NCBI GenBank assembly: GCA_000431215.1
Contig: HF985618.1
Coordinates: forward strand, 1 to 27,985
Reading direction: 5' to 3'
DNA length: 27,985 bases
Source of the DNA: Prevotella sp. CAG:1031
GTDB taxonomy: Bacteria > Bacteroidota > Bacteroidia > Bacteroidales > Muribaculaceae
Shown here: one piece after another, positions 15,056 to 23,374 of the stretch
How the letters are laid out: every line of letters begins with the position of its first letter
Numbering within the stretch: position 1 is the first letter of the stretch
The notes under the pieces: model-generated
The model's input: only the letters and a program-made list of their open reading frames with translations
What the model was told of the DNA's origin: nothing
Database searches by the model: none
Translations under genes and position numbers: made by a program

Positions 15056-17251
15056 ATGCAAGACCCATTGTTTTGGATTGTTCCGGCCGCATCAATTGTG
15101 GCTCTGGTCTTTGCGCGTGTGTTCTATGTGAGCATGAAAAAGGAGAGCGAAGGCACTCCTGTCATGCAAAAAATCGCAGGTCACGTGCGCAAAGGTGCGA
15201 TGTCGTATCTTCGTCAGCAATATAAGATTGTTGGCATAGTGTTTATCTGCCTTGCCGCAGTGTTTGCTGTAATGGCATACGGTTTCCAGCTTCAGAACGC
15301 ATGGGTTCCTGTTGCCTTTCTGACCGGTGGCTTTTTCTCGGGATTATCCGGTTTTCTTGGTATGAAAACTGCCACCTACGCATCGGCCCGCACGGCCAAT
15401 GCTGCCCGGACATCGCTTAACCGCGGCCTTCGTGTGGCTTTCCGCTCAGGTGCCGTAATGGGCCTTGTCGTGGTTGGACTCGGTCTTCTCGATATTTCAT
15501 TCTGGTATGTCCTTCTCCAGATTTTTGTCGACTATCCCGATCCTCTTCAAAAAATGTGTATGATTACCACCACCATGCTTACATTTGGAATGGGAGCTTC
15601 GACTCAGGCACTTTTCGCTCGTGTAGGCGGCGGTATATATACTAAAGCAGCCGATGTCGGCGCCGATCTCGTCGGCAAGGTTGAGGCCGGAATTCCGGAG
15701 GATGATCCGCGCAACCCTGCTACAATCGCTGATAATGTGGGCGATAACGTAGGTGATGTCGCCGGAATGGGTGCCGACCTTTATGAGAGCTATTGCGGTT
15801 CTATTCTCGCGACTTCGGCTCTTGGCGCTGCTGCGTTCATGCTGACAGGAGATGCCGATATGCAGATGAAAGCTGTCATTGCGCCTATGCTTATTGCGGC
15901 TGTCGGTATAATTCTGTCGATAATCGGTATTTTTGCTGTCCGCACCCGTGAGGATGCTACTATGAAGACTCTTTTGGGTTCGCTTTCGCTCGGAACCAAC
16001 CTCAGTTCTCTGCTGATTGTCGGAGCCACCTTCGCTATTCTTTGGGCTCTTCAGCTGACAAACTGGGCATTGATCGGATGTTCAGTAGTCGTTGGTCTGG
16101 TTGTCGGAATTGTAATTGGCCGAAGCACAGAATATTATACGTCACAATCTTATAAGCCGACTAAGAAGCTTGCCGAGAGCGGAACGACTGGTCCGGCTAC
16201 TGTTATAATATCCGGTGTCGGCCTGGGTATGATCTCGACAGCGGTTCCGGTTATTGCCGTCGTTGCCGGTATAATTCTCAGTTATTGGTTCGCTTCGGGC
16301 TTTGATTTCACTAATGTGTCGATGGGTCTTTATGGAATCGGCATTGCTGCTGTCGGAATGCTTTCGACTCTCGGCATAACCCTTGCCACTGATGCTTATG
16401 GCCCCATTGCCGACAATGCCGGTGGAAATGCCGAAATGAGTGGTCTGGGTGAAGAAGTGCGCCGCCGCACAGATGCTCTCGACTCGCTCGGTAACACCAC
16501 GGCTGCGACAGGCAAAGGCTTCGCAATAGGTTCGGCCGCTCTTACCGGTCTTGCCCTCCTTGCATCTTATATAGAGGAAATTCGTATCGGACTGTCGCGT
16601 CTCGGCGAGACAATGATTCAGATAGGTGACAAAGCTGTGCCGGTTCATGATGCCTCATTCACCGACTTCATGACATATTACGAAGTAAACCTGATGAGTC
16701 CGAAAGTTCTTGCCGGAATGTTTATCGGCGCAATGATGGCATTCCTTTTCTGTGGTCTGACAATGAACGCTGTCGGGCGCGCAGCCTCTTCGATGGTTGA
16801 TGAAGTCCGCCGTCAGTTCCGTGAAATCAAGGGTATTCTCGCAGGTAAGGCAGAGCCCGACTACGCCCGTTGCGTCGCTATCAGCACACGCGGGGCACAG
16901 CGAGAGATGGTGTTCCCGAGTGTTCTCGCAATAATCGCTCCTATTCTGACCGGACTTGTTTTCGGTGTGCCCGGAGTTCTCGGACTTCTCGTCGGTGGCC
17001 TTTCCGCCGGCTTTGTTCTTGCAATATTCATGGCAAATTCAGGTGGAGCGTGGGATAATGCCAAGAAGTATATCGAGGAAGGCCATTTCGGCGGCAAAGG
17101 CAGCGAGGTTCATAAAGCCACAGTTGTCGGAGACACTGTCGGAGACCCCTTCAAAGATACATCCGGTCCGAGTCTGAACATTCTCATCAAACTTATGAGT
17201 ATGGTATCGATCGTTATGGCCGGCCTAACTGTGAGCTGGAGCCTTTTCTAA
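15056..17251 (+). CDS. hppA: Membrane-bound ion-translocating pyrophosphatase, K+-dependent type
   Basis: Integral inner-membrane pump that couples pyrophosphate hydrolysis to export of Na+ and/or H+. The 731-residue protein has about 16 hydrophobic segments. Catalytic motifs are DVGADLVGKVE at 200-210, DNVGDNVGD at 227-235, ATDAYGPIADNAGGNAEM near 444-461, and DTVGDPFKDTSGPSLN near the C-terminus. In GNTTAATGKG (479-488) the two diagnostic positions are Ala 483 and Gly 486, as in K+-dependent enzymes; K+-independent pumps have Lys and Thr there. Bacteroides relatives are reported to move Na+ and H+, so this one probably does too (inference). It has its own promoter; porQ follows 47 bases later with no obvious terminator, so read-through is possible. 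Confidence 0.97.
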   Translation: MQDPLFWIVPAASIVALVFARVFYVSMKKESEGTPVMQKIAGHVRKGAMSYLRQQYKIVGIVFICLAAVFAVMAYGFQLQNAWVPVAFLTGGFFSGLSGFLGMKTATYASARTANAARTSLNRGLRVAFRSGAVMGLVVVGLGLLDISFWYVLLQIFVDYPDPLQKMCMITTTMLTFGMGASTQALFARVGGGIYTKAADVGADLVGKVEAGIPEDDPRNPATIADNVGDNVGDVAGMGADLYESYCGSILATSALGAAAFMLTGDADMQMKAVIAPMLIAAVGIILSIIGIFAVRTREDATMKTLLGSLSLGTNLSSLLIVGATFAILWALQLTNWALIGCSVVVGLVVGIVIGRSTEYYTSQSYKPTKKLAESGTTGPATVIISGVGLGMISTAVPVIAVVAGIILSYWFASGFDFTNVSMGLYGIGIAAVGMLSTLGITLATDAYGPIADNAGGNAEMSGLGEEVRRRTDALDSLGNTTAATGKGFAIGSAALTGLALLASYIEEIRIGLSRLGETMIQIGDKAVPVHDASFTDFMTYYEVNLMSPKVLAGMFIGAMMAFLFCGLTMNAVGRAASSMVDEVRRQFREIKGILAGKAEPDYARCVAISTRGAQREMVFPSVLAIIAPILTGLVFGVPGVLGLLVGGLSAGFVLAIFMANSGGAWDNAKKYIEEGHFGGKGSEVHKATVVGDTVGDPFKDTSGPSLNILIKLMSMVSIVMAGLTVSWSLF

Positions 17252-17298
17252 CAGAGCCGTCGGGCAATAACATGGCCCGGAGATGCGTTTAGAAGAAT

Positions 17299-18318
17299 AT
17301 GAAGCTTATATCTCATATCGCTTTATCGACGGCAGTCGTTGTCCTTTCTGCAGGAACAGCGGCTGCCGGCGACAGCTCTCCGGCCTATAACTTTCTGAAT
17401 GTGCCGTCGTCAGTGACATCATACGGACTCGGCGGTCTGAATATATCTACCGTAAACGACGACGTCAACAATATCGACATGAATCCGGCTCTTCTGGGGC
17501 CTGAGATGGAGAAGTCGATAGGCCTGAACTACATGTATTACATAGGCAAGAGCAATTTTGCCGGAGCCAAGTTCGCCAATGGCATAAATGACCGCAGTGC
17601 CTATGCCGTCGGAATACAGTATTTCGGTTATGGCTCTATCCGGGGGGCTGATGCCGAAGGCAATCTTACGGGTAATTTCTCACCCAAAGATGTGGCATTT
17701 TCCGGTTATTATGCCCATGACATCGGAGGATATTGGCGCGGAGGCGCGGCACTTAAGTTCCTATACAGTGCCTATGACGAATATTCAGCGTTCGCGATTG
17801 CGACAGATCTTGCCGTGAACTATTATAATCCCGACAAAGATCTCAGTTTTTCATTCGTTGTTGCAAACCTTGGCGGTCAGGTGAAGCGGTTTACAGATTC
17901 ATACGACCGGCTTCCTATAGATGTCAGGCTTGGCTGGACCCAGTCGTTCGGCTCGCTGCCGGTTCGTTTTTCGATTACGGCATGGAATCTTACCAAATGG
18001 AATCTGCCTTACTATGAGGCTGGTGACGGCACACAAGATCCTGAACTTAAGAAGACATTCGCCTCTAACCTGTTTCGCCATCTCATTTTTGGCGTAGACT
18101 TTGTGCCCAGTTCAAATCTAAGCATTACATTGGGCTACAACTATAAAACGCGTACCGATATGTCGGCTTACCAGCGCAGCTTTCTGAGCGGTTTTACGAT
18201 AGGAGCGTCGCTGAAAGTCAAAATGTTCGGTATCGGCATTGCATTCGCTCAGCCCCATTCCGGAGCATCAACCTTTATGTTCAACCTGTCAACATCAATC
18301 AATGACTTCCTTAGATAA
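17299..18318 (+). CDS. porQ: PorQ-type outer-membrane beta-barrel protein (type IX secretion family)
   Basis: Predicted FadL-like outer-membrane protein of the PorV/PorQ family, 339 residues. Residues 1-23 form a signal peptide (MKLISHIALSTAVVVLSAG, cleavage near AAA). The N-terminal signature YNFLNVPSSVTSYGLGG with ISTVNDDVNNIDMNPALL is diagnostic of PorQ. The repeated amphipathic strands (GGAALKFLYSAYDEY, LAVNYYNPDKDLSFSFVVAN, AWNLTKWNLPYYE) fit a barrel. In species with type IX secretion, PorQ works with the PorU/PorV attachment complex at the cell surface, but no other secretion component lies in this window. Its last 17 bases overlap the cmk start, an arrangement I know from other Bacteroidota. 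Confidence 0.9.
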   Translation: MKLISHIALSTAVVVLSAGTAAAGDSSPAYNFLNVPSSVTSYGLGGLNISTVNDDVNNIDMNPALLGPEMEKSIGLNYMYYIGKSNFAGAKFANGINDRSAYAVGIQYFGYGSIRGADAEGNLTGNFSPKDVAFSGYYAHDIGGYWRGGAALKFLYSAYDEYSAFAIATDLAVNYYNPDKDLSFSFVVANLGGQVKRFTDSYDRLPIDVRLGWTQSFGSLPVRFSITAWNLTKWNLPYYEAGDGTQDPELKKTFASNLFRHLIFGVDFVPSSNLSITLGYNYKTRTDMSAYQRSFLSGFTIGASLKVKMFGIGIAFAQPHSGASTFMFNLSTSINDFLR

Positions 18319-19000
18319 AGCTATAATAGTCGCTGTCGATGGCTTCTCATCGAGCGGAAAAAGCACAATGGCGCGCCGTCTGGCATCAGTTGTGGGGTAT
18401 CGTTATATAGACTCAGGCGCGATGTATCGCGCTGTCACACTATATGCTATGCGACATGGTATGATAGCAGATAATGGAGATCTTGACACTGCAGCTTTGA
18501 TTGATGCGCTTCCTTCTATCGTGATAGACTTCCGTCCGGAACCCGGAGGACGTCAGTCGACTCTTCTCAATGGCGAGGACGTCGAGGATGAGATACGCAC
18601 GCTTGCTGTCAGCAACAATGTTTCGCCTGTATCAGCTGTCCCAGAGGTTCGAAAGGCTTTGACGGCAATGCAGCAGGATTTCGGGCGCCGGCGCGGAATT
18701 GTAATGGACGGTCGCGATATAGGTACGACTGTTTTCCCGGATGCCGAACTGAAACTGTTCGTCGAGGCCTCTCCCGAGACGCGTGCCCGTCGCCGTATGC
18801 TTGAACTTCAGAGTAAGGGACAGCAAGCCACTTATGAAGATGTTCTTGCAAATATTGTCAACCGAGACCATATAGATACAACTCGAAAAGAAAGCCCTCT
18901 TAGGTGTGCTTCCGACGCAATTCGTATCGATAATTCCGAAATGACCCCTGATGAGCAGGACGCTCTCGTGCTGAAACTTTTCAACGACGCAACCGCATGA
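18302..19000 (+). CDS. cmk: Cytidylate kinase
   Basis: Phosphorylates CMP and dCMP with ATP in pyrimidine nucleotide salvage; cytoplasmic. I chose the ATG at 18302 (232 residues; E. coli Cmk has 227) because the nucleoside-kinase fold begins directly after it and an upstream start at 18239 would add 21 residues of porQ-overlapping sequence. The P-loop VDGFSSSGKSTMA is at 12-24, the NMP-binding segment YRYIDSGAMYRAV follows, and MDGRDIGTTVFPDAELK near 135-150 is the conserved core with the Arg-Asp pair. The ETRARRR segment belongs to the lid. It overlaps porQ by 17 bases and ispH by ATGA. Confidence 0.96.
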   Translation: MTSLDKAIIVAVDGFSSSGKSTMARRLASVVGYRYIDSGAMYRAVTLYAMRHGMIADNGDLDTAALIDALPSIVIDFRPEPGGRQSTLLNGEDVEDEIRTLAVSNNVSPVSAVPEVRKALTAMQQDFGRRRGIVMDGRDIGTTVFPDAELKLFVEASPETRARRRMLELQSKGQQATYEDVLANIVNRDHIDTTRKESPLRCASDAIRIDNSEMTPDEQDALVLKLFNDATA

Positions 19001-19869
19001 GCAGTCCCGTTGTCGAAATCGATGCCGGCAGCGGTTTCTGTCACGGTGTGGTCAGCGCTATTCGAAAGGCCGAAGAAGAGCTTGCTCGTTCCGGTCAGCT
19101 CGCTTGCCTCGGAGACATTGTCCATAACAGCGATGAAGTTGAGCGTTTGCGTCAGAAAGGGCTCGATACCATAACCCATGATGACCTAAGCCGAATGAGT
19201 CATTGTAAGGTACTTCTGCGGGCCCACGGTGAGCCACCTTCGACATATAAGACAGCACGCGAGCGCGATATCGAGATAGTCGACGCGACTTGTCCGGTTG
19301 TGCTCCAGCTTCAGCGGCGAATAAAAAAAACTTTCGATACGGCTCCGCGAACAACTCAGATTGTCATATACGGCAAAAACGGTCATGCCGAAGTCAATGG
19401 GCTTGTCGGACAGACCGAAGGGACGGCGATCGTGGTCGAGGACGTGTCGGGACTCGGTGCAATCGATTTCAATCGTGATATAGAGCTATATAGCCAGACA
19501 ACCAAATCGGTTGAAGGTTTCCGTGAGATAATCGACGAGATAAATCGTCGACGTGACCCGCGATGCCGGTTCCATTTCTATGATACAATCTGTCGTCAGG
19601 TAGCCAATCGGGTAGGGCATCTGCGCGAATTTGCGGCCGCCCACGATGTTATTCTGTTTGTGAGCGGGGCGAAGAGCAGCAACGGTCGGGTTCTTTTTGG
19701 CCATTGCCTTCAGGTGAATCCCGATACTCATCTTATCAGTAATGCATCAGAGGTCGATCCTGCATGGCTCGAAGGTAAAGATTCGATAGGAATCTGCGGC
19801 GCAACTTCAACACCCCGCTGGCTCATGGATCAGATCGGGAACCTAATAATTGAATCACTCAAGAAATGA
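18997..19869 (+). CDS. ispH: 4-hydroxy-3-methylbut-2-enyl diphosphate reductase
   Basis: Last enzyme of the methylerythritol-phosphate route to isoprenoid precursors; a [4Fe-4S] enzyme making IPP and DMAPP. Cluster ligands are C15 (GFCHGV), C99 (DATCPVV) and C199 (DTICRQV). Substrate-binding residues are H43, H77 (RAHGEP), H130 and E132 (GHAEVNG) and T168/T169 (YSQTTKS). SGAKSSNG also matches the conserved SxxSSN loop. Length 290 against about 316 in E. coli. Start and stop both overlap neighbours by ATGA (cmk before, lipoprotein after), so it sits in a tightly coupled run. Confidence 0.97.
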   Translation: MSSPVVEIDAGSGFCHGVVSAIRKAEEELARSGQLACLGDIVHNSDEVERLRQKGLDTITHDDLSRMSHCKVLLRAHGEPPSTYKTARERDIEIVDATCPVVLQLQRRIKKTFDTAPRTTQIVIYGKNGHAEVNGLVGQTEGTAIVVEDVSGLGAIDFNRDIELYSQTTKSVEGFREIIDEINRRRDPRCRFHFYDTICRQVANRVGHLREFAAAHDVILFVSGAKSSNGRVLFGHCLQVNPDTHLISNASEVDPAWLEGKDSIGICGATSTPRWLMDQIGNLIIESLKK

Positions 19870-20183
19870 AATTTACAGCTATTGTCCTTTCTGCGCTCGC
19901 ATTGTCAGTTATGGTGTCATGCGGCTCTAAGGGAACTTCTGAATCTATCCATAGTAATGCCGACACTCTTGATGTCAACTATGTGAATGGACGAGACCGG
20001 GCCGAACGGTATTTTGATAACTGCGCAGATTCTGCCTCGACGTGTCTTTTTCTTCTCGAGACTCGTGTGAACGCAGATGAATTGCGCCGCGACAGTGGCG
20101 ATGATGCTGCCGATAACTATATTGCCGGTTTTGAAGATTATATTCGTAAGTTCGATCCGGAACTTGCGGCTGAAATACTTTAG
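19866..20183 (+). CDS. Small lipoprotein of unknown function
   Basis: 105 residues. A short lysine-started hydrophobic leader (MKFTAIVLSALALSVMVSC) ends in a lipobox-like cysteine at position 19, followed by a Ser/Thr-rich spacer. The mature part is acidic and helical, with NGRDRAERYFDNCADSA, two further cysteines at about 53 and 60, and an amphipathic end. I do not recognise a domain. Start overlaps the ispH stop by ATGA and nadE begins 6 bases after its stop, so it is translated within the porQ-to-nadE unit. The two extra cysteines could form a disulfide in the periplasm. Confidence 0.75.
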   Translation: MKFTAIVLSALALSVMVSCGSKGTSESIHSNADTLDVNYVNGRDRAERYFDNCADSASTCLFLLETRVNADELRRDSGDDAADNYIAGFEDYIRKFDPELAAEIL

Positions 20184-20189
20184 ATTATT

Positions 20190-22109
20190 ATGAGACAGGG
20201 ATTTCTTCGCCTTGCGGCCGTAGCCCCCGAAGTAAGTGTCGGCAATGTAGGGTTCAATATCTCCAGAATTAAAGAAACGCTTGTCGGGCTTGAACGTCTT
20301 GAAGTCGAGATTGCCGTGTTTCCCGAACTGTCGCTGACAGGATATACTTGTGCCGATCTTTTTCATCAGCAACCGCTTTTGACAGCCGCTGAGAGAGGAA
20401 TTGAAGAACTGGTAGAGTTTTCAAGAGAACTTCGGATTGATTTTGCTGTGGGAGTACCCGTGCCGGCCGGCAGTGCGGTTTATAACTGTGCTGCCTTTAT
20501 TGGCGGAGGCAGTCTTAAAGCTCTTGTGGCAAAGAGCTTTCTTCCCAACTATAACGAGTTCTATGAGCGGCGCTGGTTTAGTACACTGCCTGCCGACGTA
20601 GCAGTTCCGATGCGATTTGCAGGAGTGGACGTTACGATGGGTTCGCGTCAGGTAACCGACAGTCATGGGACTCTTGTCGGCATTGAGATCTGCGAGGATC
20701 TGTGGGTGCCTCGGCCTCCTTCAACCGATATGGCGCTCAGGGGAGCCGAAATAATTCTGAACCTATCGGCGAGCAATGATCTCATAGGTAAATACGCTTA
20801 TCTGAAACGGTTGATTGAGCAGCAGAGCGGGTCATTGTTCTGTGCCTACGCATATGCCGGAGCAGGTTTCGGCGAATCGTCGACCGACCTTATTTTCGAC
20901 GGCAAGGCTATGATTGCCGAGTGTGGGTCGATGAGAAAGACTTCGGAACGCTTTTCGATAAACGGGGTTGAAGCCATAACGGATGTTGATGTGGAGGCTA
21001 TCCGTCGCGACAGGGTTCATACGACATCCTGGGCCGACAGTTGCTCGGTGAGCAACGTCAGATTGCCTTTGTCCGATGATTCTGATGAGGTGACCGATCT
21101 AAAGTTCCGCGAGGTTGATCCGCGACCGTTCGTGCCCGACGGGCCTGCCCGCGACGAGCGTTGTAATGATATTTTCAACATGCAATCGCTCGGACTCTCA
21201 CGGCGTCTTGATGCAATAGGATGCCGACAAGCTGTTGTCGGTATATCTGGCGGACTTGACAGCACTTTGGCTCTTCTTGTGACAGTCGAGGCATTCGATC
21301 GTCTCGGACTTGGCCGAAAAGGTATTGTCGGTGTCACTATGCCAGGATTCGGAACTACTGACCGCACTCATGACAACGCTGTTAAGCTCATGGAGTATCT
21401 TGGCATATCCCATCGGGAGATTTCAATAGTGCCAGCCGTTAAACAGCATTTCGAGGACATCGGGCATGATCCTTCGCTTCACGATGTCACTTATGAGAAC
21501 TCACAGGCCCGGCAGCGAACATATCTTCTGATGGACATCGCGAATGCCTGCGGCGGAATAGTTATAGGCACGGGTGATCTCAGCGAGCTTGCACTGGGCT
21601 GGGCTACATATAACGGAGACCACATGTCAATGTATGGAGTCAATTCGGGAGTCCCCAAGACTCTTGTAAGATACCTTGTCGAATGGTATGCCGTTACGAA
21701 GGCATCTGAGCCTGTCGGTAAAGTGCTTGCCGACGTGCTGTCTACTCCGGTAAGTCCGGAATTGCTTCCGCCTGACGAAAACGGAGATATAGCACAGAAA
21801 ACCGAAGATGTCGTAGGCCCTTATGAATTGCATGATTTCTTCTTATATTATACTCTTCGATATGGATTCTCGCCTGAACGTATTTTCCTTTTGGCCGGCC
21901 ATGCCTTTTCGCCTGAGACATATCCGGCATCTGTCATAAAGAAATGGATGAGGGTGTTTTTCCGTCGCTTTTTCGCTCAGCAGTTCAAGAGGTCATGTCT
22001 GCCCGACGGTCCGAAAATCGGAAGTGTCTGTCTTTCTCCACGAGGCGACTGGCGAATGCCTTCAGATGTTTCGGCGGCCGCGTGGCTTGACTCGCTCGAC
22101 CGCATGTAA
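20190..22109 (+). CDS. nadE: Glutamine-dependent NAD+ synthetase
   Basis: Amidates nicotinic acid adenine dinucleotide to NAD+ using ammonia released from glutamine. The 639-residue protein joins a nitrilase-fold glutaminase domain (residues 1-290) to the synthetase domain (about 325-639). The glutaminase triad is E46 (FPELSLTGY), K115 (KSFLPNYNEFYE) and C168 (GIEICEDLW). The ATP-pyrophosphatase loop is SGGLDS at 353-358, and later GTGDLSELALGW is the conserved NaAD/ATP site. Length and order match the two-domain bacterial form. Starts 6 bases after the lipoprotein gene; no strong hairpin terminator follows, only an AT-rich inverted repeat. Confidence 0.98.
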   Translation: MRQGFLRLAAVAPEVSVGNVGFNISRIKETLVGLERLEVEIAVFPELSLTGYTCADLFHQQPLLTAAERGIEELVEFSRELRIDFAVGVPVPAGSAVYNCAAFIGGGSLKALVAKSFLPNYNEFYERRWFSTLPADVAVPMRFAGVDVTMGSRQVTDSHGTLVGIEICEDLWVPRPPSTDMALRGAEIILNLSASNDLIGKYAYLKRLIEQQSGSLFCAYAYAGAGFGESSTDLIFDGKAMIAECGSMRKTSERFSINGVEAITDVDVEAIRRDRVHTTSWADSCSVSNVRLPLSDDSDEVTDLKFREVDPRPFVPDGPARDERCNDIFNMQSLGLSRRLDAIGCRQAVVGISGGLDSTLALLVTVEAFDRLGLGRKGIVGVTMPGFGTTDRTHDNAVKLMEYLGISHREISIVPAVKQHFEDIGHDPSLHDVTYENSQARQRTYLLMDIANACGGIVIGTGDLSELALGWATYNGDHMSMYGVNSGVPKTLVRYLVEWYAVTKASEPVGKVLADVLSTPVSPELLPPDENGDIAQKTEDVVGPYELHDFFLYYTLRYGFSPERIFLLAGHAFSPETYPASVIKKWMRVFFRRFFAQQFKRSCLPDGPKIGSVCLSPRGDWRMPSDVSAAAWLDSLDRM

Positions 22110-22131
22110 GGTCTGTTCAAGACTAACATAA

Positions 22132-22182
22132 CCTAAAAATTGAGAATTATCTGAAAAAATTCGGACATCTTAGTTTTTTAGG
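22132..22182. repeat. AT-rich inverted repeat between nadE and mdh
   Basis: CCTAAAAA at 22132-22139 pairs with TTTTTAGG at 22175-22182 across a 35-base AT-rich spacer. It could end nadE transcription weakly or be chance in AT-rich DNA. It lies just upstream of the mdh promoter. Confidence 0.25.
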
Positions 22183-22192
22183 CGTTTATAGG

Positions 22193-22222
22193 TTGTGTAT
22201 AATTTAAAAAGCGCTATCTTTG
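22193..22222 (+). promoter_or_regulatory. Promoter of mdh
   Basis: TTG at 22193-22195 and TATCTTTG at 22215-22222 with 19 bases between, a good Bacteroidota promoter. The leader to the ATG at 22274 is about 45-50 bases and carries no obvious Shine-Dalgarno sequence but is A-rich. Confidence 0.75.
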
Positions 22223-22273
22223 CGACAGCGTAACCAAGTAATTAACCTAAATAACCCTTATAATATTGACACT

Positions 22274-23272
22274 ATGGACTTTTTAACCAATGACAAACTC
22301 ACAATCGTCGGCGCAGCCGGTATGATTGGTTCCAACATGGCTCAGACTGCAATCATGATGCATCTGACACCTAACATCTGTCTTTATGATCCTTATGCTC
22401 CCGGTCTGGAAGGTGTGGCTGAGGAACTTTATCAGTGTGGTTTTGAAGGCCTCAATCTGACCTATACCAACGACATCAAGGAAGCCCTTACCGGCGCCAA
22501 ATATATTGTCAGCAGCGGTGGCGCAGCCCGCAAAGCAGGCATGACACGCGAAGACCTTCTTAAAGGAAATGCACAGATTGCCGAGGAATTCGGTAAGAAC
22601 GTCAAAGCTTACGCTCCCGACGCAAAATTCGTTGTTGTCATCTTCAACCCGGCCGATATCACCGGTCTGATCACCCTTCTTTATTCCGGTCTCAAACCGA
22701 GTCAGGTCGCCACTCTGGCCGCTCTTGACAGCACCCGTCTGCAGAACGAGCTCGTGAAGTACTTCAAGATGCCCGCTGCTAAGATTGAAAATTCGCGCAC
22801 CTATGGCGGACATGGCGAACAGATGGCAGTTTTCGCCTCGACAACCAAAGTCGATGGCAAGCCTCTGACCGAAGTTATCGGAACTGAAGCTCTTCCTGAA
22901 GCTGCTTGGGAAGAAATGAAAGGTAAAGTTATTCAGGGCGGCAAGCGTATTATCGAGCTTCGCGGACGTTCGTCGTTCCAGAGCCCCGCTTATCTCTCTA
23001 TCGAGATGATAGCAGCCGCTATGGGTGGCAAACCTTTCCGTTGGCCTGCAGGCACGTATGTTAACGACAGCCATTTCCAGAACATTATGATGGCAATGGA
23101 GACTGTTATCGATAAGAACGGAATCAGCTACAAAGAACCCGCCGGAACTCCTGCCGAAGAGGCTGAACTCGAAAAGAGCTATGAGCACCTCTGCAAAATG
23201 CGCGACGAGGTTATCGAACTCGGCGTTATGCCTCCTGTTGATCAGTGGAGCAAGGTTAATCCGAATCTCTGA
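22274..23272 (+). CDS. mdh: Malate dehydrogenase, Bacteroidales type
   Basis: NAD-dependent oxidation of malate to oxaloacetate, or the reverse during fermentation to succinate and propionate. I start at the ATG at 22274 (332 residues); an upstream TTG at 22220 falls inside the promoter. The Rossmann loop GAAGMIGS is at 13-20 and the NAD-selecting Asp is D39 (LYDP). Substrate-binding Arg candidates are R86 and R92, and the catalytic set is D152/R155 (LDSTRLQ) and H180 (YGGHGEQ). It belongs to the LDH/MDH superfamily but to a divergent branch that I know from Bacteroides. Monocistronic, between a strong promoter and a terminator at 23298. Confidence 0.92.
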   Translation: MDFLTNDKLTIVGAAGMIGSNMAQTAIMMHLTPNICLYDPYAPGLEGVAEELYQCGFEGLNLTYTNDIKEALTGAKYIVSSGGAARKAGMTREDLLKGNAQIAEEFGKNVKAYAPDAKFVVVIFNPADITGLITLLYSGLKPSQVATLAALDSTRLQNELVKYFKMPAAKIENSRTYGGHGEQMAVFASTTKVDGKPLTEVIGTEALPEAAWEEMKGKVIQGGKRIIELRGRSSFQSPAYLSIEMIAAAMGGKPFRWPAGTYVNDSHFQNIMMAMETVIDKNGISYKEPAGTPAEEAELEKSYEHLCKMRDEVIELGVMPPVDQWSKVNPNL

Positions 23273-23297
23273 TCTGAGTATTCCAACAAAATCTATA

Positions 23298-23324
23298 GCG
23301 GGGACGTCTTCGAGGCGTCTCCGC
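23298..23324 (+). terminator. Intrinsic terminator of mdh
   Basis: Arms GCGGGGACG and CGTCTCCGC form a 9-base-pair stem with one G-U pair around a 9-base loop, 26 bases after the mdh stop, followed by the pyrimidine tract TTCTTCTT. Confidence 0.85.
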
Positions 23325-23338
23325 TTCTTCTTAGCCGG

Positions 23339-23370
23339 TTTGGACAATTGAGCAAGGTTTGCTATCTTTG
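23339..23370 (+). promoter_or_regulatory. Promoter of the PBP4-type gene, almost touching its start codon
   Basis: TTTG at 23339-23342 and TATCTTTG at 23363-23370, spaced by 20 bases: both elements match the Bacteroidota consensus exactly. The -7 box ends 4 bases before the ATG at 23375, so transcription should begin at or next to the start codon. Confidence 0.8.
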
Positions 23371-23374
23371 TTAC

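Noticed and set aside
17252..17298. Possible terminator hairpin CGGGC/GCCCG after hppA
   Set aside because: Only five base pairs and no T-run; too weak to call.
22283..23347. Long open frame of 354 codons antisense to mdh
   Set aside because: It mirrors the mdh frame, whose biased codons keep the opposite strand free of stops. It has no promoter or family resemblance and runs over the mdh terminator and the PBP4 promoter.
23348..23374. Upstream TTG start for the PBP4 gene (23348)
   Set aside because: It lies between the -33 and -7 promoter elements; the ATG at 23375 gives a normal signal peptide.
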